From Oenanthe sinensis (lineage: Eukaryota > Streptophyta > Magnoliopsida > Apiales > Apiaceae), in contig CM053800.1 of assembly GCA_028671895.1 (NCBI GenBank), positions 8,267,886-8,331,885 of the forward strand: 64,000 nt of DNA. The letters are read 5' to 3'. Shown piece after piece: positions 40,941 through 51,274 of this stretch. The position numbers and the translations under genes are program-made. Below the pieces are notes generated by a model, which did no database searches, was not told where the DNA came from, and saw only the letters and a program-made list of their open reading frames with translations. How positions within the stretch are numbered: position 1 is the stretch's first letter; every line of letters begins with the position of its first letter.

Positions 40941-41646
40941 TTTTTTTTTTCTTTTCTTTTGATTTTATTAATAAGTCTTTTGAATTATATTACAAGTCAT
41001 ATTAAGTCATATCTTTTATAATAAATTAATTCTACTTAATTTAATTAGTTAATTTATAAATTAAATTAAATTCAACTTGAATTAATTTAATTAGATAAAT
41101 TAAATAATTAATTAACTTTTGATAGTAGAATTAAAATACTATCTTTACTCACATAGCCGTGCTGTCGGTCTTGAAATCTTCCCGTCTTTTCTTTGTCTTC
41201 TGTTCTTGAAACCTCTTGAACTAAATGAAGAATAAATATTATTTTAGTTGACACACAAATGTACTGTCTGGTTCATTTGTGTCATACTAATAAATATTCT
41301 CCATTTATTAATACTTTAAGTTGAGACCTTCTGTCATTATTCTGCTTCACTATCTTTGTTCTTCTTCTGGAATCTCTTTGTAGTAGGCACTTAGAATCTT
41401 CTGAATCTTCTGAACTCTTCTGAAAAACTGCTTCTCTATTTTTCTCTGATGCTTGAACATATAAATGAACTTCTTCCGGTGTAGAGTAGCAACTTCATTA
41501 AAATTCTTCTGACAAATTGATTCTTTGTGTCTAGTTGACATTCTTCGATTTGATTCCATCCTCAGTATTTATTACTTACTTTATTTTCTTACTTGAGTTG
41601 AGTTTTCATCTACTTATTACAAATAGGCCTAGTCATATGCCTTTCA

Positions 41647-41660
41647 ATCTCCCCCTATTT
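41647..41660 (-). promoter_or_regulatory. Polypurine tract of element D
   Basis: Reverse complement AAATAGGGGGAGAT directly before the 3' LTR. Confidence 0.85.
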
Positions 41661-41874
41661 GTTGTTAAACATTTAACACATAAATTCCTAGAGGATAACT
41701 CAACTAACAACTAAGAAACTAATATGACATTTAAGAACTGTAAGTAAATAAATTGTTCTCTGGATTATATAATACATTTCCAGATTTCTTGAGTTACCTG
41801 AAATGAAAGATGTTTGTTCCTCTAGCACTGAACATATTATACATATAGTATTATCTTCATTTCTCAGACTCATC

Positions 41875-42170
41875 ACTGCTCCCCCTTAGGATGTCAGAGA
41901 TGAAGTCTTGTTTTCTTCTTACCACTTTTCCTTTGATTCTCCAACTTCTGTTTTTACTTCTCACCCAAGGTAGATTCATTTTTCCATTTCGTGAAATATC
42001 CAACTTTTCTTGTTCAACAATTGAGTAATCCTCTTCTAGAAAAAGTCTTTGTTTACTTCTCCCCTTTTGATATACTCCCCCTTAGTTGAATACTTTAACA
42101 TTTTGGAGTAATCCTCTTAATAATTCTCCCCCTTAGTTGAGTAATCCTCTTAATAATTCTCCCCTAATTG
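41875..42170 (-). repeat. Extra polypurine-tract-like boxes upstream of the element D 3' LTR
   Basis: Plus-strand CTCCCCCTTAG or similar at about 41879, 42048, 42074, 42129 and 42159. On the sense strand these are CTAAGGGGGAG purine boxes, partly in a tandem unit with GGATTACTCAAC. Confidence 0.75.
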
Positions 42171-43636
42171 TAGATAGGTAACAATTGTTGGTCCTTTTCT
42201 GAAGAAATTTCCACCTTGGTTGAATAACATTAGAAATCTGTAACAGGGAATGGGGAAAGGGATTCGGTAAGTGTGCTAGTGTGTGATTTTACTTTGTGTT
42301 CCTCACAAGTGTTTCGCTCATATACTCTCTAAGTGTTTCACTCATAGAATATATATTTTCACTCTTCCTTACTTGTGTTTCACTCTTTTCTCACATCACT
42401 ATATCTCTCTCAGTACGGATGACTCAGTCTTTTGTACCTGCAAGAAAGATCACCATAGCCCCTTCAAGAGAGGTCACTGGTGGTGCAATGGGGTTTCATA
42501 AATCCCCATCCTCAATTGAATCTATTAAAATATTTGATTTTTATAAACTGAATTGCTTTAGGAATAGATTCAGTGAGTTGCTGATCATCTAAGATGATCT
42601 ATTCCGTTAGGAATCCAGATATGTTCCATCTGGGGAGGGAGACAAGGATCAATAATGTAGCAAATGATCCAAGTTTCCTCCTGATGCCTGTGAAGGCATG
42701 TTGATTCAGTCAGAATCATCAATCATCCTTCCTTCCTTGATATGGAAGTTTAGAATAATTGCTTCCGTCAATTCATCCTTACTGTGACATTTCAACTGCT
42801 CTTTCTTGGTCCCTTTTTGGTCCCGAGTAAGTCCTTACATTATTGGTCCCAAAACATAAGACAAAATATGTGATTTCTTGACAAATGTCAGATGAAATTG
42901 ACTCTTTACAAGTGGCCTTGGCTGACAGGCCGAATTCAATAGACTCACTCTGTTGAGAGAATGAACCTAGTAACAGTTTTGCCTTTTCCAAGTGTGTATC
43001 TTTTTGAGAAAACACAGATGAGCTAACAGTTGTCTCAGTTTATATATGAATCACCTTTCTGGAGACAGAGCTGTTGGTTCACTCACATCACCAACCTTAT
43101 CAAATGCAATCAAGGCATTGACTCCCTCATTCTGAACAATTAGGTATTCTGTTTAATGGTTAGAGAGATGGAAGTGATAGTGTTTGTGTGTTTGGTTCTA
43201 AGATCTTGGTTAGAGATTGATGCCAATGATTAGGATCTCACTTTTAGAATCGATTGGATTATCAATGCTCATAGATCTTTCCTACTTCTCAAAAGAGACT
43301 TGAGAATAATCAGCACATATTTATATAGAAATAAACATAAAAATAAAGATGCCAAGTTGTAAAACAAATAAAACTATACATACTTAAATATACCAATTGT
43401 TGAGAGCAATTGTTGGAAATAATAAACAATATATACTAATTATTGGAAAACAAACATAATATAAAATATATTTACAGTAGAGATGCCAAATAAATAAAAC
43501 TGTATAAAAATAAGGAAAATCTTTTTGAGTTTTCTTTTTCATTTTGTTTGTTTGTTTTTGAAATATTTTAAGGAATATATACAGTGTATTTACAGTACTT
43601 GAAAATAAATATGCAATTTAAAACAACATGCAATAA
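42171..43636 (-). other. Post-pol region of element D with aORF remnant at most
   Basis: About 1.5 kb between RNase H and the purine boxes. Only a 78-codon minus-strand ORF (43015-42779, SQKDTHLEKAKLLLGSFSQQ) looks protein-like. The long aORF of A, B and E is missing or decayed. The rest is AT-rich. Confidence 0.45.
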
Positions 43637-46150
43637 TTAGTTCATGTTTAACATCCCTAACTCACTAACCAACTTAGAGAAAGTGGATTCATCAAGTGGT
43701 TTCGTGAAGATGTCGGCAATTTGATCTTCTGTGGGTACAAAATGTAACACCACAGTTCCGTTCATGACATGCTCTCGGATAAAATGATACCTTATGTCTA
43801 TGTGCTTGGTCCTTGAATGTTGTACAGGATTATTGGAAATTGCTATGGCACTTGTGTTATCGCAAAGTATTGGAATTTTAGTTAGCGCAAGTCCATAATC
43901 ATTCAGCTGATTCCTTATCCATAATATCTGTGCACAACAACTACCTGCCGCAATGTATTCTGCTTCGGCTGTCGAGGTAGATACTGAGTTTTGTTTCTTG
44001 CTGTACCAGGAAATCAACCGTTGTCCTAGAAACTGACAGCTTCCAGACGTACTTTTCCTATCCATCCTGCATCCCGCATAATCTGAATCTGTATAGCCTA
44101 TTAGTTCAAAACCTGTACCTTTAGGGTACCAAATTCCAAGATTCGGTGTACCCTTCAGATATCTAAAAATTCTTTTAACAGCTATAAGATGAGATTCTCT
44201 AGGATCAGATTGAAACCATGCACATAAGCATGTTGCAAACATTATATCGGGTCTACTAGCAGTTAGATATAATAATGAGCCTATCATACCTCTGTAGCTT
44301 GTGATGTCAACTTTCTTACCAGTTTCATCTTTGTCAAGCTTGGTGGCTGTTGGCATAGGGGTTTTTGCCGGTGTAGAATCTTCTAGATTGTATTTCCTTA
44401 GAAGATCCCTTACGTACTTTGATTGGCAAATAAAAATCCCATCTTCCTTTTGCTTTACTTGTAGTCCAAGGAAGAAAGACAGCTCACCCATCATGCTCAT
44501 TTCATACCTGCTCTGCATTAACTTAGCAAATCTTTTGCACAAGTTTTCGTTAGTAGAACCAAATATAATATTGTCAACGTAAACTTGGAAAAATATCATA
44601 TCTTTATCATGTAATTTGTAAAAGAGAGTTTTATCTATGACACCTCTAGTAAAACCGTTTTCATGTAAAAACTGAGAGAGAGTGTCATACCATGTCCTCG
44701 GTGCTTGCTTGAGTCCATAGAGGGCTTTGAATAAGAAATATACAAAATCAGCAAACTCTGGATTTTCAAAACCAGGAGGCTGTTCCACATATACTTCCTC
44801 TTCTAACTTTCCATTCAGAAATGCACTCTTCACATCCATTTGATAGACTTTAAAATTGGAATGTGCTGCGAATGCCAGAAATATTCTGATGGCTTCAAGT
44901 CTTGCAACTGGTGCGTAGGTCTCATCATAATCAATTCCCTCTTCTTGGGAGTAACCCTTTGCAACCAGTCTGGCCTTGTTCCTTGTAACAATGCCATCAC
45001 CGTCTAACTTGTTCCTGTATACCCATTTCGTGCCAATAACAGATCTATCTTTAGGCCTGGGTACCAGTGTCCATACTTCTTGCCTTTCGAACTGATTGAG
45101 TTCTTCTTGCATGGCAAGAACCCAATCTGGATCAGTTAGAGCATCTTCAATTTTCTTTGGTTCTTCTTGAGATAGAAAAACCGAAAATAAACATTCATTT
45201 GAAGTTGCACTTCTGGTTCTAACACCAACATCTGGATCACCTATGATCAATTCAAAGGGATGATCTTTGCTCCATATCCTTTCCCTTGGTAGGTTTGATC
45301 TTGATGATTCGCCTCTATATTCATTGTGATATTGTGTTATGCCAGTTGATCCTTCATCTCCCCCTGAGTTGCTGCCAGGTTGACTTATTGATCCACCACT
45401 GGTATTAGTAGTATCTCCAGTGTTTCCATTGTTTCCACCACTATTACCTGGATCATTACCATCATTGTTGTCATCATCATTTCCTGCTGCAACCTCAGGC
45501 TCTTCTTTATTATCCGAATCTGAGTCTGGATGATTGTCAAATTTTAATGACTCAGAAGGATCTTCATTTTGGATGCTTGGGAGTTTAGTGTCGTCAAATG
45601 ATACGTTGACACTTTCTTTTACTTGGTGCTGATCAATTATGTACACCCTATATGCTCTTTTTGAGTAGCCGATAAAAATTGCTTCATGTGCCTTGGCCTC
45701 AAATTTGCCACGATGTTCATCTCCATCTTTTAGCACAAAACATTTGGCTCCAAATACATGAAAGTATTTGAGTGTTGGTTTCTTGTCAGCCATTAATTCG
45801 TAGGGTGTTTTCATATGATCCTTGTTGATTAAGGTTCGATTCTGGGTATAACAAGTTGTGTTTACTGCTTCAGCCCAGAAGTAGATAGGCAACCTTGATT
45901 CACTTAACATTGTTCTTGCAGCTTCAATCAAGGTTCGATTCTTCCTTTCTACTACTCCATTCTGTTGAAGAGTTCTTGGCGCTGAGAATTGTCTTGTTAT
46001 CCCTTTGTCTGAGCAGAAGCTATTCAGAATTTCATTCTTGAATTCTGTTCCATTATCTGATCTGATTGCCTGGATAGGTAGCTTTGAATCTAACTCAATC
46101 AACTTTACATGATCAATCACCAACTGTGGAGTTTCATCCTTAGAGTTCAA
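43637..46150 (-). CDS. Copia integrase core-RT-RNase H of element D, catalytic YVDD changed to YVDN
   Basis: 837 codons open. Integrase core from the second catalytic Asp (IRSDNGTEFKNEIL) with QQNGVVERKNRTL and the C-terminal VFGAKCFVLKDGDEH; an acidic Asn/Gly/Ser-rich linker; then RT: MQEELNQFERQEVWTLVPRP, ARLVAKGYSQEEGIDYDETY, MDVKSAFLNGKLEEEVYVEQ, and at the active site VYVDNIIFGSTNE, where the second Asp of YVDD is Asn. RNase H follows (YTDSDYAGCRMDRKSTSG, STAEAEYIAAGSCCAQ, DNTSAIAISNN), with the normal end LVSELGMLNMN. Apart from the active-site change this region looks intact and young. It was part of a longer polyprotein, so the ORF start is not a real start. Confidence 0.93.
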   Translation of the reverse strand: MNSKDETPQLVIDHVKLIELDSKLPIQAIRSDNGTEFKNEILNSFCSDKGITRQFSAPRTLQQNGVVERKNRTLIEAARTMLSESRLPIYFWAEAVNTTCYTQNRTLINKDHMKTPYELMADKKPTLKYFHVFGAKCFVLKDGDEHRGKFEAKAHEAIFIGYSKRAYRVYIIDQHQVKESVNVSFDDTKLPSIQNEDPSESLKFDNHPDSDSDNKEEPEVAAGNDDDNNDGNDPGNSGGNNGNTGDTTNTSGGSISQPGSNSGGDEGSTGITQYHNEYRGESSRSNLPRERIWSKDHPFELIIGDPDVGVRTRSATSNECLFSVFLSQEEPKKIEDALTDPDWVLAMQEELNQFERQEVWTLVPRPKDRSVIGTKWVYRNKLDGDGIVTRNKARLVAKGYSQEEGIDYDETYAPVARLEAIRIFLAFAAHSNFKVYQMDVKSAFLNGKLEEEVYVEQPPGFENPEFADFVYFLFKALYGLKQAPRTWYDTLSQFLHENGFTRGVIDKTLFYKLHDKDMIFFQVYVDNIIFGSTNENLCKRFAKLMQSRYEMSMMGELSFFLGLQVKQKEDGIFICQSKYVRDLLRKYNLEDSTPAKTPMPTATKLDKDETGKKVDITSYRGMIGSLLYLTASRPDIMFATCLCAWFQSDPRESHLIAVKRIFRYLKGTPNLGIWYPKGTGFELIGYTDSDYAGCRMDRKSTSGSCQFLGQRLISWYSKKQNSVSTSTAEAEYIAAGSCCAQILWIRNQLNDYGLALTKIPILCDNTSAIAISNNPVQHSRTKHIDIRYHFIREHVMNGTVVLHFVPTEDQIADIFTKPLDESTFSKLVSELGMLNMN

Positions 46151-46860
46151 GAATAAAACCCACGTGTACTTTGTGAAGTGAAGGCAAATTTCTTCCTTGA
46201 CATAGACATGATATTGACTGGACCAAATAAATCCATATGAAGCAGCTACAGTGGTTCAGTAATATTTGTAGTGTCTGTGCCTTTGTGAGTTGCTCTTTTT
46301 GACTTCCCTTTCTGACATGCCTCACACAATCCTTCTTGTGTAAATTCCATCAGAGGCAGTCCTCTCACCAAATCCCTCTTGACTAGAGAGTTTATTGTTT
46401 TGAAATTCAGGTGTGAGAGCTTCTTGTGCCATAGCCAACTTTCTTCTATTGAAGCTTTTGAATAAAAACAGTTTGCTTCAGCTTCAGTTCCTGAGTTGAA
46501 ATCAGCTACGTACAAGTTTCCTTTCCTTACTCCACGCAAGGCTAGTTTGTCTTCTTTAAAATGAGCTATTAAGCACTTCTCCTTGATAAAGTTTACTTTG
46601 TAACCTCTATCACAGAATTGACTGACGCTGAGTAGATTGTGCTTAAGTCCTTCCACCAAAGAGACGTTTTCAATGATAACATTTCCGGTATTTAACTTGC
46701 CATATCCCGTAGTCATTCCTTTGCTGTTATCTCCAAAGGTAACGATTGGGCCAGCTCTTTCAACCACGTCTGATAGCAGGGCTCTATCTCCGGTCATATG
46801 CCTTGACGATCCACTGTCTAGGATCCATACAACCCGGTTTTCCTGTTTAACTCCCTGCAC
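46151..46860 (-). pseudogene. Copia protease and pre-integrase of element D
   Basis: WILDSGSSRHMTGDRALL carries D-S-G; VIIENVSLVEGLKHNLLSVS follows; then the pre-integrase WLWHKKLSHLNFKTINSLVK with GLCEACQKGKSKRAT. A TAG at 46246-46248 stops the frame in place of the residue before LLHMDLFGP, and a small deletion near 46190 shifts the frame before the next ORF. The frame opens a few codons after the gag stop, at TGCAGGGAG, in the gag phase. Confidence 0.88.
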
Positions 46861-46872
46861 ATATCAAACGGA

Positions 46873-49308
46873 TTAATTCGTCTTCGGAGCCCAAAATTGA
46901 TTGGGCCCGGCATACTTAAAGAATTGACATTTGTCAGCTTTGACAACAGATCCTTTTCGACCAACAGCTGCATCCACCTTGACTGTACTTACTTTCCTAT
47001 AAACAGTCTTAACAACTGTTTGTTTAGACTTAGGAATATATTTTTCCTTCTTGACAGGTGAAGGAATCGCAGTCTTGGATTTTGCAAATTTATTATTGAT
47101 GTATTGTCTAGGTGTCATGTTCTTTTTATTAGCAGTCATGCGTTTGAAATAAGCATTCATAGCATTAAAAGCACATAACATACAATTTAACATACCACAA
47201 GGTTTATGGCATACATCAATAGCAGGTATGTTATTCACAGTAGTAGGAGTTTTAACAATTTTTACTTTAACTTTTTCAGTAGATTTAAAGTTTTCAGTTG
47301 AATGGCATCTGTTGTTACTATCCCTACTTCTAACAAACTTATTGTTAGGTCTGTTCAAATCATTCTTTAAGTTCTTAGCACCTAAACTAGGAGTGGATGA
47401 ACTAGCAGAGTTCACATTTTCTATTGGTCTTTTAGGTACATATTTCGCTTTCTGGACATTTACTCCTTTTATGTCCCTAGTCTGTTCTTCTCTTTTCTTC
47501 TCTTCCTCGAGATCCTCTAACTGCATCTCATAAGCTATCAGTATAGAGCTCTCAAGGATAGGTTCAGCAATAGGTGTTATGAAAAGAGGTTTGGGTGTGT
47601 TTTTAACAACATGAGGAATACCCCTTTCTTCAGTGCTTTGCTTGAACGGGGTAATGTTGCTTGGCTTTCCTACAGATTTATTGTACTCGAAACCTATTCC
47701 AACTTTTCGGTTTATTTCCTGTTGGTCAACTAGGTTCTTTACAATATAAGAAGAATTTTTATAAGCTAGACACCTTTGCTTTTCTTCTTCAATTTTATTC
47801 TTTAAAAAAGCTTCAATCTCAACATAGCAGTTGACTCTATTAACTTGAAATGCAACATCTTCAGTTAATTTAACATTAATAAGTTTCAGCTTTTTCAATT
47901 CATAATTCTCTTCTGATAAAATTTTGTTTTCGAGAATTAAAACTTATATTCGATCTCTAGCATCAGTTAAATTTTCACCTAGCAATTTAAACATTTTAGG
48001 ACAGCTAGGGTTTACCTCAATTCCTTGTCGAGGTGGAGATTGTGATCCTTCAGAAGAAGAGGCCATTAGAGCAAGATTTCCCATTTGATCTTCTTCATCA
48101 TTGTCGGAATCATCCAAGCTTTTTCCTGCTGCTAAGTATGATTTTCCCTGATGCTTCTTCAGTAGAGCGTCATATTTCTGTTTGAGCTCGTCATATGAAT
48201 CCTTCTTTCTTTCCTGCTTGGGCTTTCTACAATCAGTAGCAAAGTGTCCCATTTCATTGCAGTTGAAGCAACGGATCTTGCTTCTGTCTACCATCCCTGT
48301 CTTGTATCCACCTTTTGTGTTGGATGTGTTAGAAGAACCACCTGTCTGAAATCTGTTTGCCATAGGCTTGAATTTGAAACTAGGGTTCCTCCTGATTCTT
48401 GTATTTCCAAATTTTCTAGCAATCAGAGCCAGAGATTCATCCTCAAGTTGATCGAGTTCTTCCATTGAGTAGAATTCACTATCAGTTGAATTCACTAGAG
48501 TTGCACCAACTTCTGCAACAATACCCTGATCAATGATGTTGACTGAAGAAGATCCAGTCTTGACTTTTCTGTACTCTGGTTCTTCTACTACAAGAGCTGT
48601 AGACTTGCTGACCACCTTGCCTGTACCATATATTTCTTTCTGTTGAATCTGCTCTAGCTCATAGGTCTTCAGAATGCCATAAAGTCTTTCCAAGGAAATT
48701 TCATTCATGTCCCTTGACTCTCTGATGGCTGTTATCCTATGCTCTAGGTGTACTGGCATTGTCAGCAAAAACTTCCTACTGATCTCCTTCTTCGTATATT
48801 GTTTGCCATTGAGATTTAGATCATTTATTAGCTTGTTGTATCTCTCAAAAACTTCAGAGATACCTTCTCCTGGATTTGATCTAAAATGCTCATATTGAGA
48901 CGTTAAGATTTCCAATCTGTTCTCCCTTACTTCTTCTGTTCCTTCATTTAGTATCTCTATCGTTTTCCAGATGTGTTTAGCATTTTTACAATTAACAACA
49001 TGATTGTACATTCCGGGATCAAGAGATTCCACTAAAATTAACTGCAGACTGGTGTCCAATGTATCCAGTTCCTTTTCTATCTCAGTGTACTCAGAAATAT
49101 CTTTTTCAAATTGTCTGTGCGGAATGAGTACACCATCTTCCATATGCTCAGGAAAGATATTTATTGGAACAGCAACACCAGTTTTTAAAATATCCTTGTA
49201 CTTAGGATTTGCAGCTCGAAGAAACAAGGTCATCTTTCTCTTCCACAGATTATAATTGTCTTTATCAAATTGTGGAATTTTAATACTACTAACTCTTTGA
49301 GTACTCAT
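46873..49308 (-). pseudogene. Copia Gag of element D, one internal nonsense codon
   Basis: Starts at ATG 49308 (MSTQRVSSIKIPQFDKDNYN), with the DUF4219-like start (FDKDNYNLWKRKMTLFLRAA) and the UBN2-type Gag core (KHIWKTIEILNEGTEEVREN, EHRITAIRESRDMNEISLER). The zinc knuckle CFNCNEMGHFATDC (about 48280-48235) is intact. A TAA at 47944-47946 interrupts; phase is unchanged and the C-terminal half (47898-46873) continues with a Lys-rich part and a Cys cluster (CHKPCGMLNCMLC) and ends FWAPKTN. Forms the particle and binds RNA. The long C-terminal extension after the knuckle is a Sirevirus-like trait. Confidence 0.9.
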
Positions 49309-49518
49309 CTTTAAATAAGATTAAAAATTAAGTGTTTCAAAAAAAAATATTTTAATTTTTGACTTAAAATAATTTTTGATCAAAAATAATTTTTCGGAAA
49401 AAAAATTATTTCGAATAAAAAATTATTTCGTATTTAAAATAATTTTTGAGATCTGTATTAGTTCGCGGAATTTGATTTGGATCTGATATTAAAAATATCA
49501 ACCAGCTCTGATACCAAT
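49309..49518 (-). promoter_or_regulatory. Leader of element D with tRNA-Met primer-binding site
   Basis: 49501-49516 read on the minus strand is TGGTATCAGAGCTGGT, complementary to the 3' end of initiator tRNA-Met, two bases after the LTR. The rest is A/T-rich with repeated AAAATAATTTTT. Confidence 0.9.
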
Positions 49519-51131
49519 TGTTGGTCCCTGATATTGTAGAAGGGGGGTTTAATACAATATCTGAATTTAATCGCAGAATATTGGATTTAAAAATATTATT
49601 TTAAATTCACACGAAATATTAATTATGATGAAATACTATTCAAGTGGAAGATATAATTTTAACTTGAAAAGTATTACAAAATTAATAAGTAGAAAGTTTA
49701 TATAACTGTTTAAAAGCTTAGAACGATTTTGACATGAATTGTTCGAGTTAAACAATTATATTCCAAACTTGCACAGAAATCTGTGAATATTACAATGCAG
49801 ACAAATTTCTGAATTTGATCTGATTTTCTAACTCTTGAACAACTGAAAAGTGAAGCCTTCATCTCATATTTATAGAGAATGGAAATGGCTGGTATGACCT
49901 TTATCAGCATGACTTAATTTATTGAAATTAAGTCTGTATGACTTTTTTTAACCCTTGTATGACATTTAAAAAGCTGGGCAAGACTTATTTCTCTCGGTAT
50001 GACTTATTTTATTAATTAAAAAATCGGTATGACTTTTTAATTAAATAAAAAATAAGTCCAGCAGGACCTTTTGAACACAGAAAATTCGGTATGACTTATT
50101 CTGGTATGACTTTAGGTCGGCAGAAGCTCGGTATGACTTTTTCCTCTGCAGCTCGGTATGACTTATTTTCTGCAGCTCAGAATGACTTTTTCTGGTATGA
50201 CTTTACCTTCTGCAGCTCAGTATGACTTATTTTCTACAGCTCAGAATGACTTTTTCTGGTATGACTTTACCTTCTGCAGCTCAGTATGACTTTTTCTTCT
50301 GCAGCTCGGTATGACTTATTTTCTGCCAGAATTCGGTATGACTTATTTTCACCAGAATTCGGTATGACTTATTTTCTGCTAGAATTCGGTATGACTTATT
50401 TCTAGTATGACTTTTCCTTTTTTTTTCCTTTTTTTTCTTTCCTTTTGATTTTATTAATAAGTCTTTTGAATTATATTACAAGTCATATTAAGTCATATCT
50501 TTTATAATAAATTAATTCTACTTAATTTAATTAGTTAATTTATAAATTAAATTAAATTCAACTTGAATTAATTTAATTAGATAAATTAAATAATTAATTA
50601 ACTTTTGATAGTAGAATTAAAATACTATCTTTACTCACATAGCCGTGCTGTCGGTCTTGAAATCTTCCCGTCCTTTCTTTGTCTTCTGTTCTTGAAACCT
50701 CTTGAACTAAATGAAGAATAAATATTATTTTAGTTGACACACAAATGTACTGTCTGGTTCATTTGTGTCATACTAATAAATATTCTCCATTTATTAATAC
50801 TTTAAGTTGAGACCTTCTGTCATTATTCTGCTTCACTGTCTTTGTTCTTCTTCTGGAATCTCTTTGTAGTAGGCACTTAGAATCTTCTGAATCTTCTGAA
50901 CTCTTCTGAAAAACTGTTTCTCTATTTTTCTCCGATGCTTGAACATATAAATGAACTTCTTCCGGTGTAGAGTAGCAACTTCATTAAAATTCTTCTGACA
51001 AATTGATTCTTTGTGTCTAGTTGACATTCTTCGATTTGATTCCATCCTCAGTATTTATTACTTACTTTATTTTCTTACTTGAGTTGAGTTTAATCTACTT
51101 ATTACAAATAGGCCTAGTCATATGCCTTTCA
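49519..51131 (-). repeat. 5' LTR of element D (right)
   Basis: 1613 bp; ends as in the left LTR. By eye about 1-2 percent different from it apart from the array length, so the element is young. TATA box at 49867-49874. Confidence 0.92.
49886..50425 (-). repeat. GGTATGACTT motif array in U3 of the element D LTR (right)
   Basis: Same array as in the left LTR, one about 24-bp unit shorter, with a longer following T/C run (50417-50445). Confidence 0.92.
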
Positions 51132-51274
51132 AAACATAATTATAATTTCATTATATTTTTAGTTAATACTAATTTTACGTTGTTTTAAAAATATGGACGA
51201 TTAAGATTGAGATTCTTTCACACACGGTGAATATCAATGGATATCAAATAGATAGGCACCTATAAAAGGCATAA

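Larger units (their letters stand above)
40018..41646 (-). repeat. 3' LTR of element D (left)
   Basis: 1629 bp; sense orientation starts TGAAAGGCATATGACTAG and ends AGGGTCCAACA. Differs from the right LTR by scattered substitutions and by one repeat unit in the TATGACTT array. Confidence 0.92.
40018..51131 (-). mobile_element. Element D: complete, young Sirevirus-like Copia retrotransposon
   Basis: Two near-identical LTRs and matching 5-bp target duplications AAACA (40013-40017 and 51132-51136). Minus-strand order: 5' LTR, tRNA-Met primer site, gag, protease, integrase, RT-RNase H, a 2-kb tail with almost no aORF left, polypurine tract, 3' LTR. Pol is nearly open. Lesions: TAA in gag (47944-47946), TAG and a small deletion in integrase (46246, about 46190), and YVDN in place of YVDD in RT. 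About 11.1 kb. Confidence 0.92.

Noticed and set aside
40809..41021. 70-codon ORF with repeated RYDLF/FGMTYFLPE in the D LTR
   Set aside because: It is the TATGACTT array read as protein, inside a promoter region.
49501..49516. Possible tRNA gene fragment (TGGTATCAGAGC)
   Set aside because: It is a primer-binding site complementary to tRNA-Met beside an LTR; no cloverleaf.
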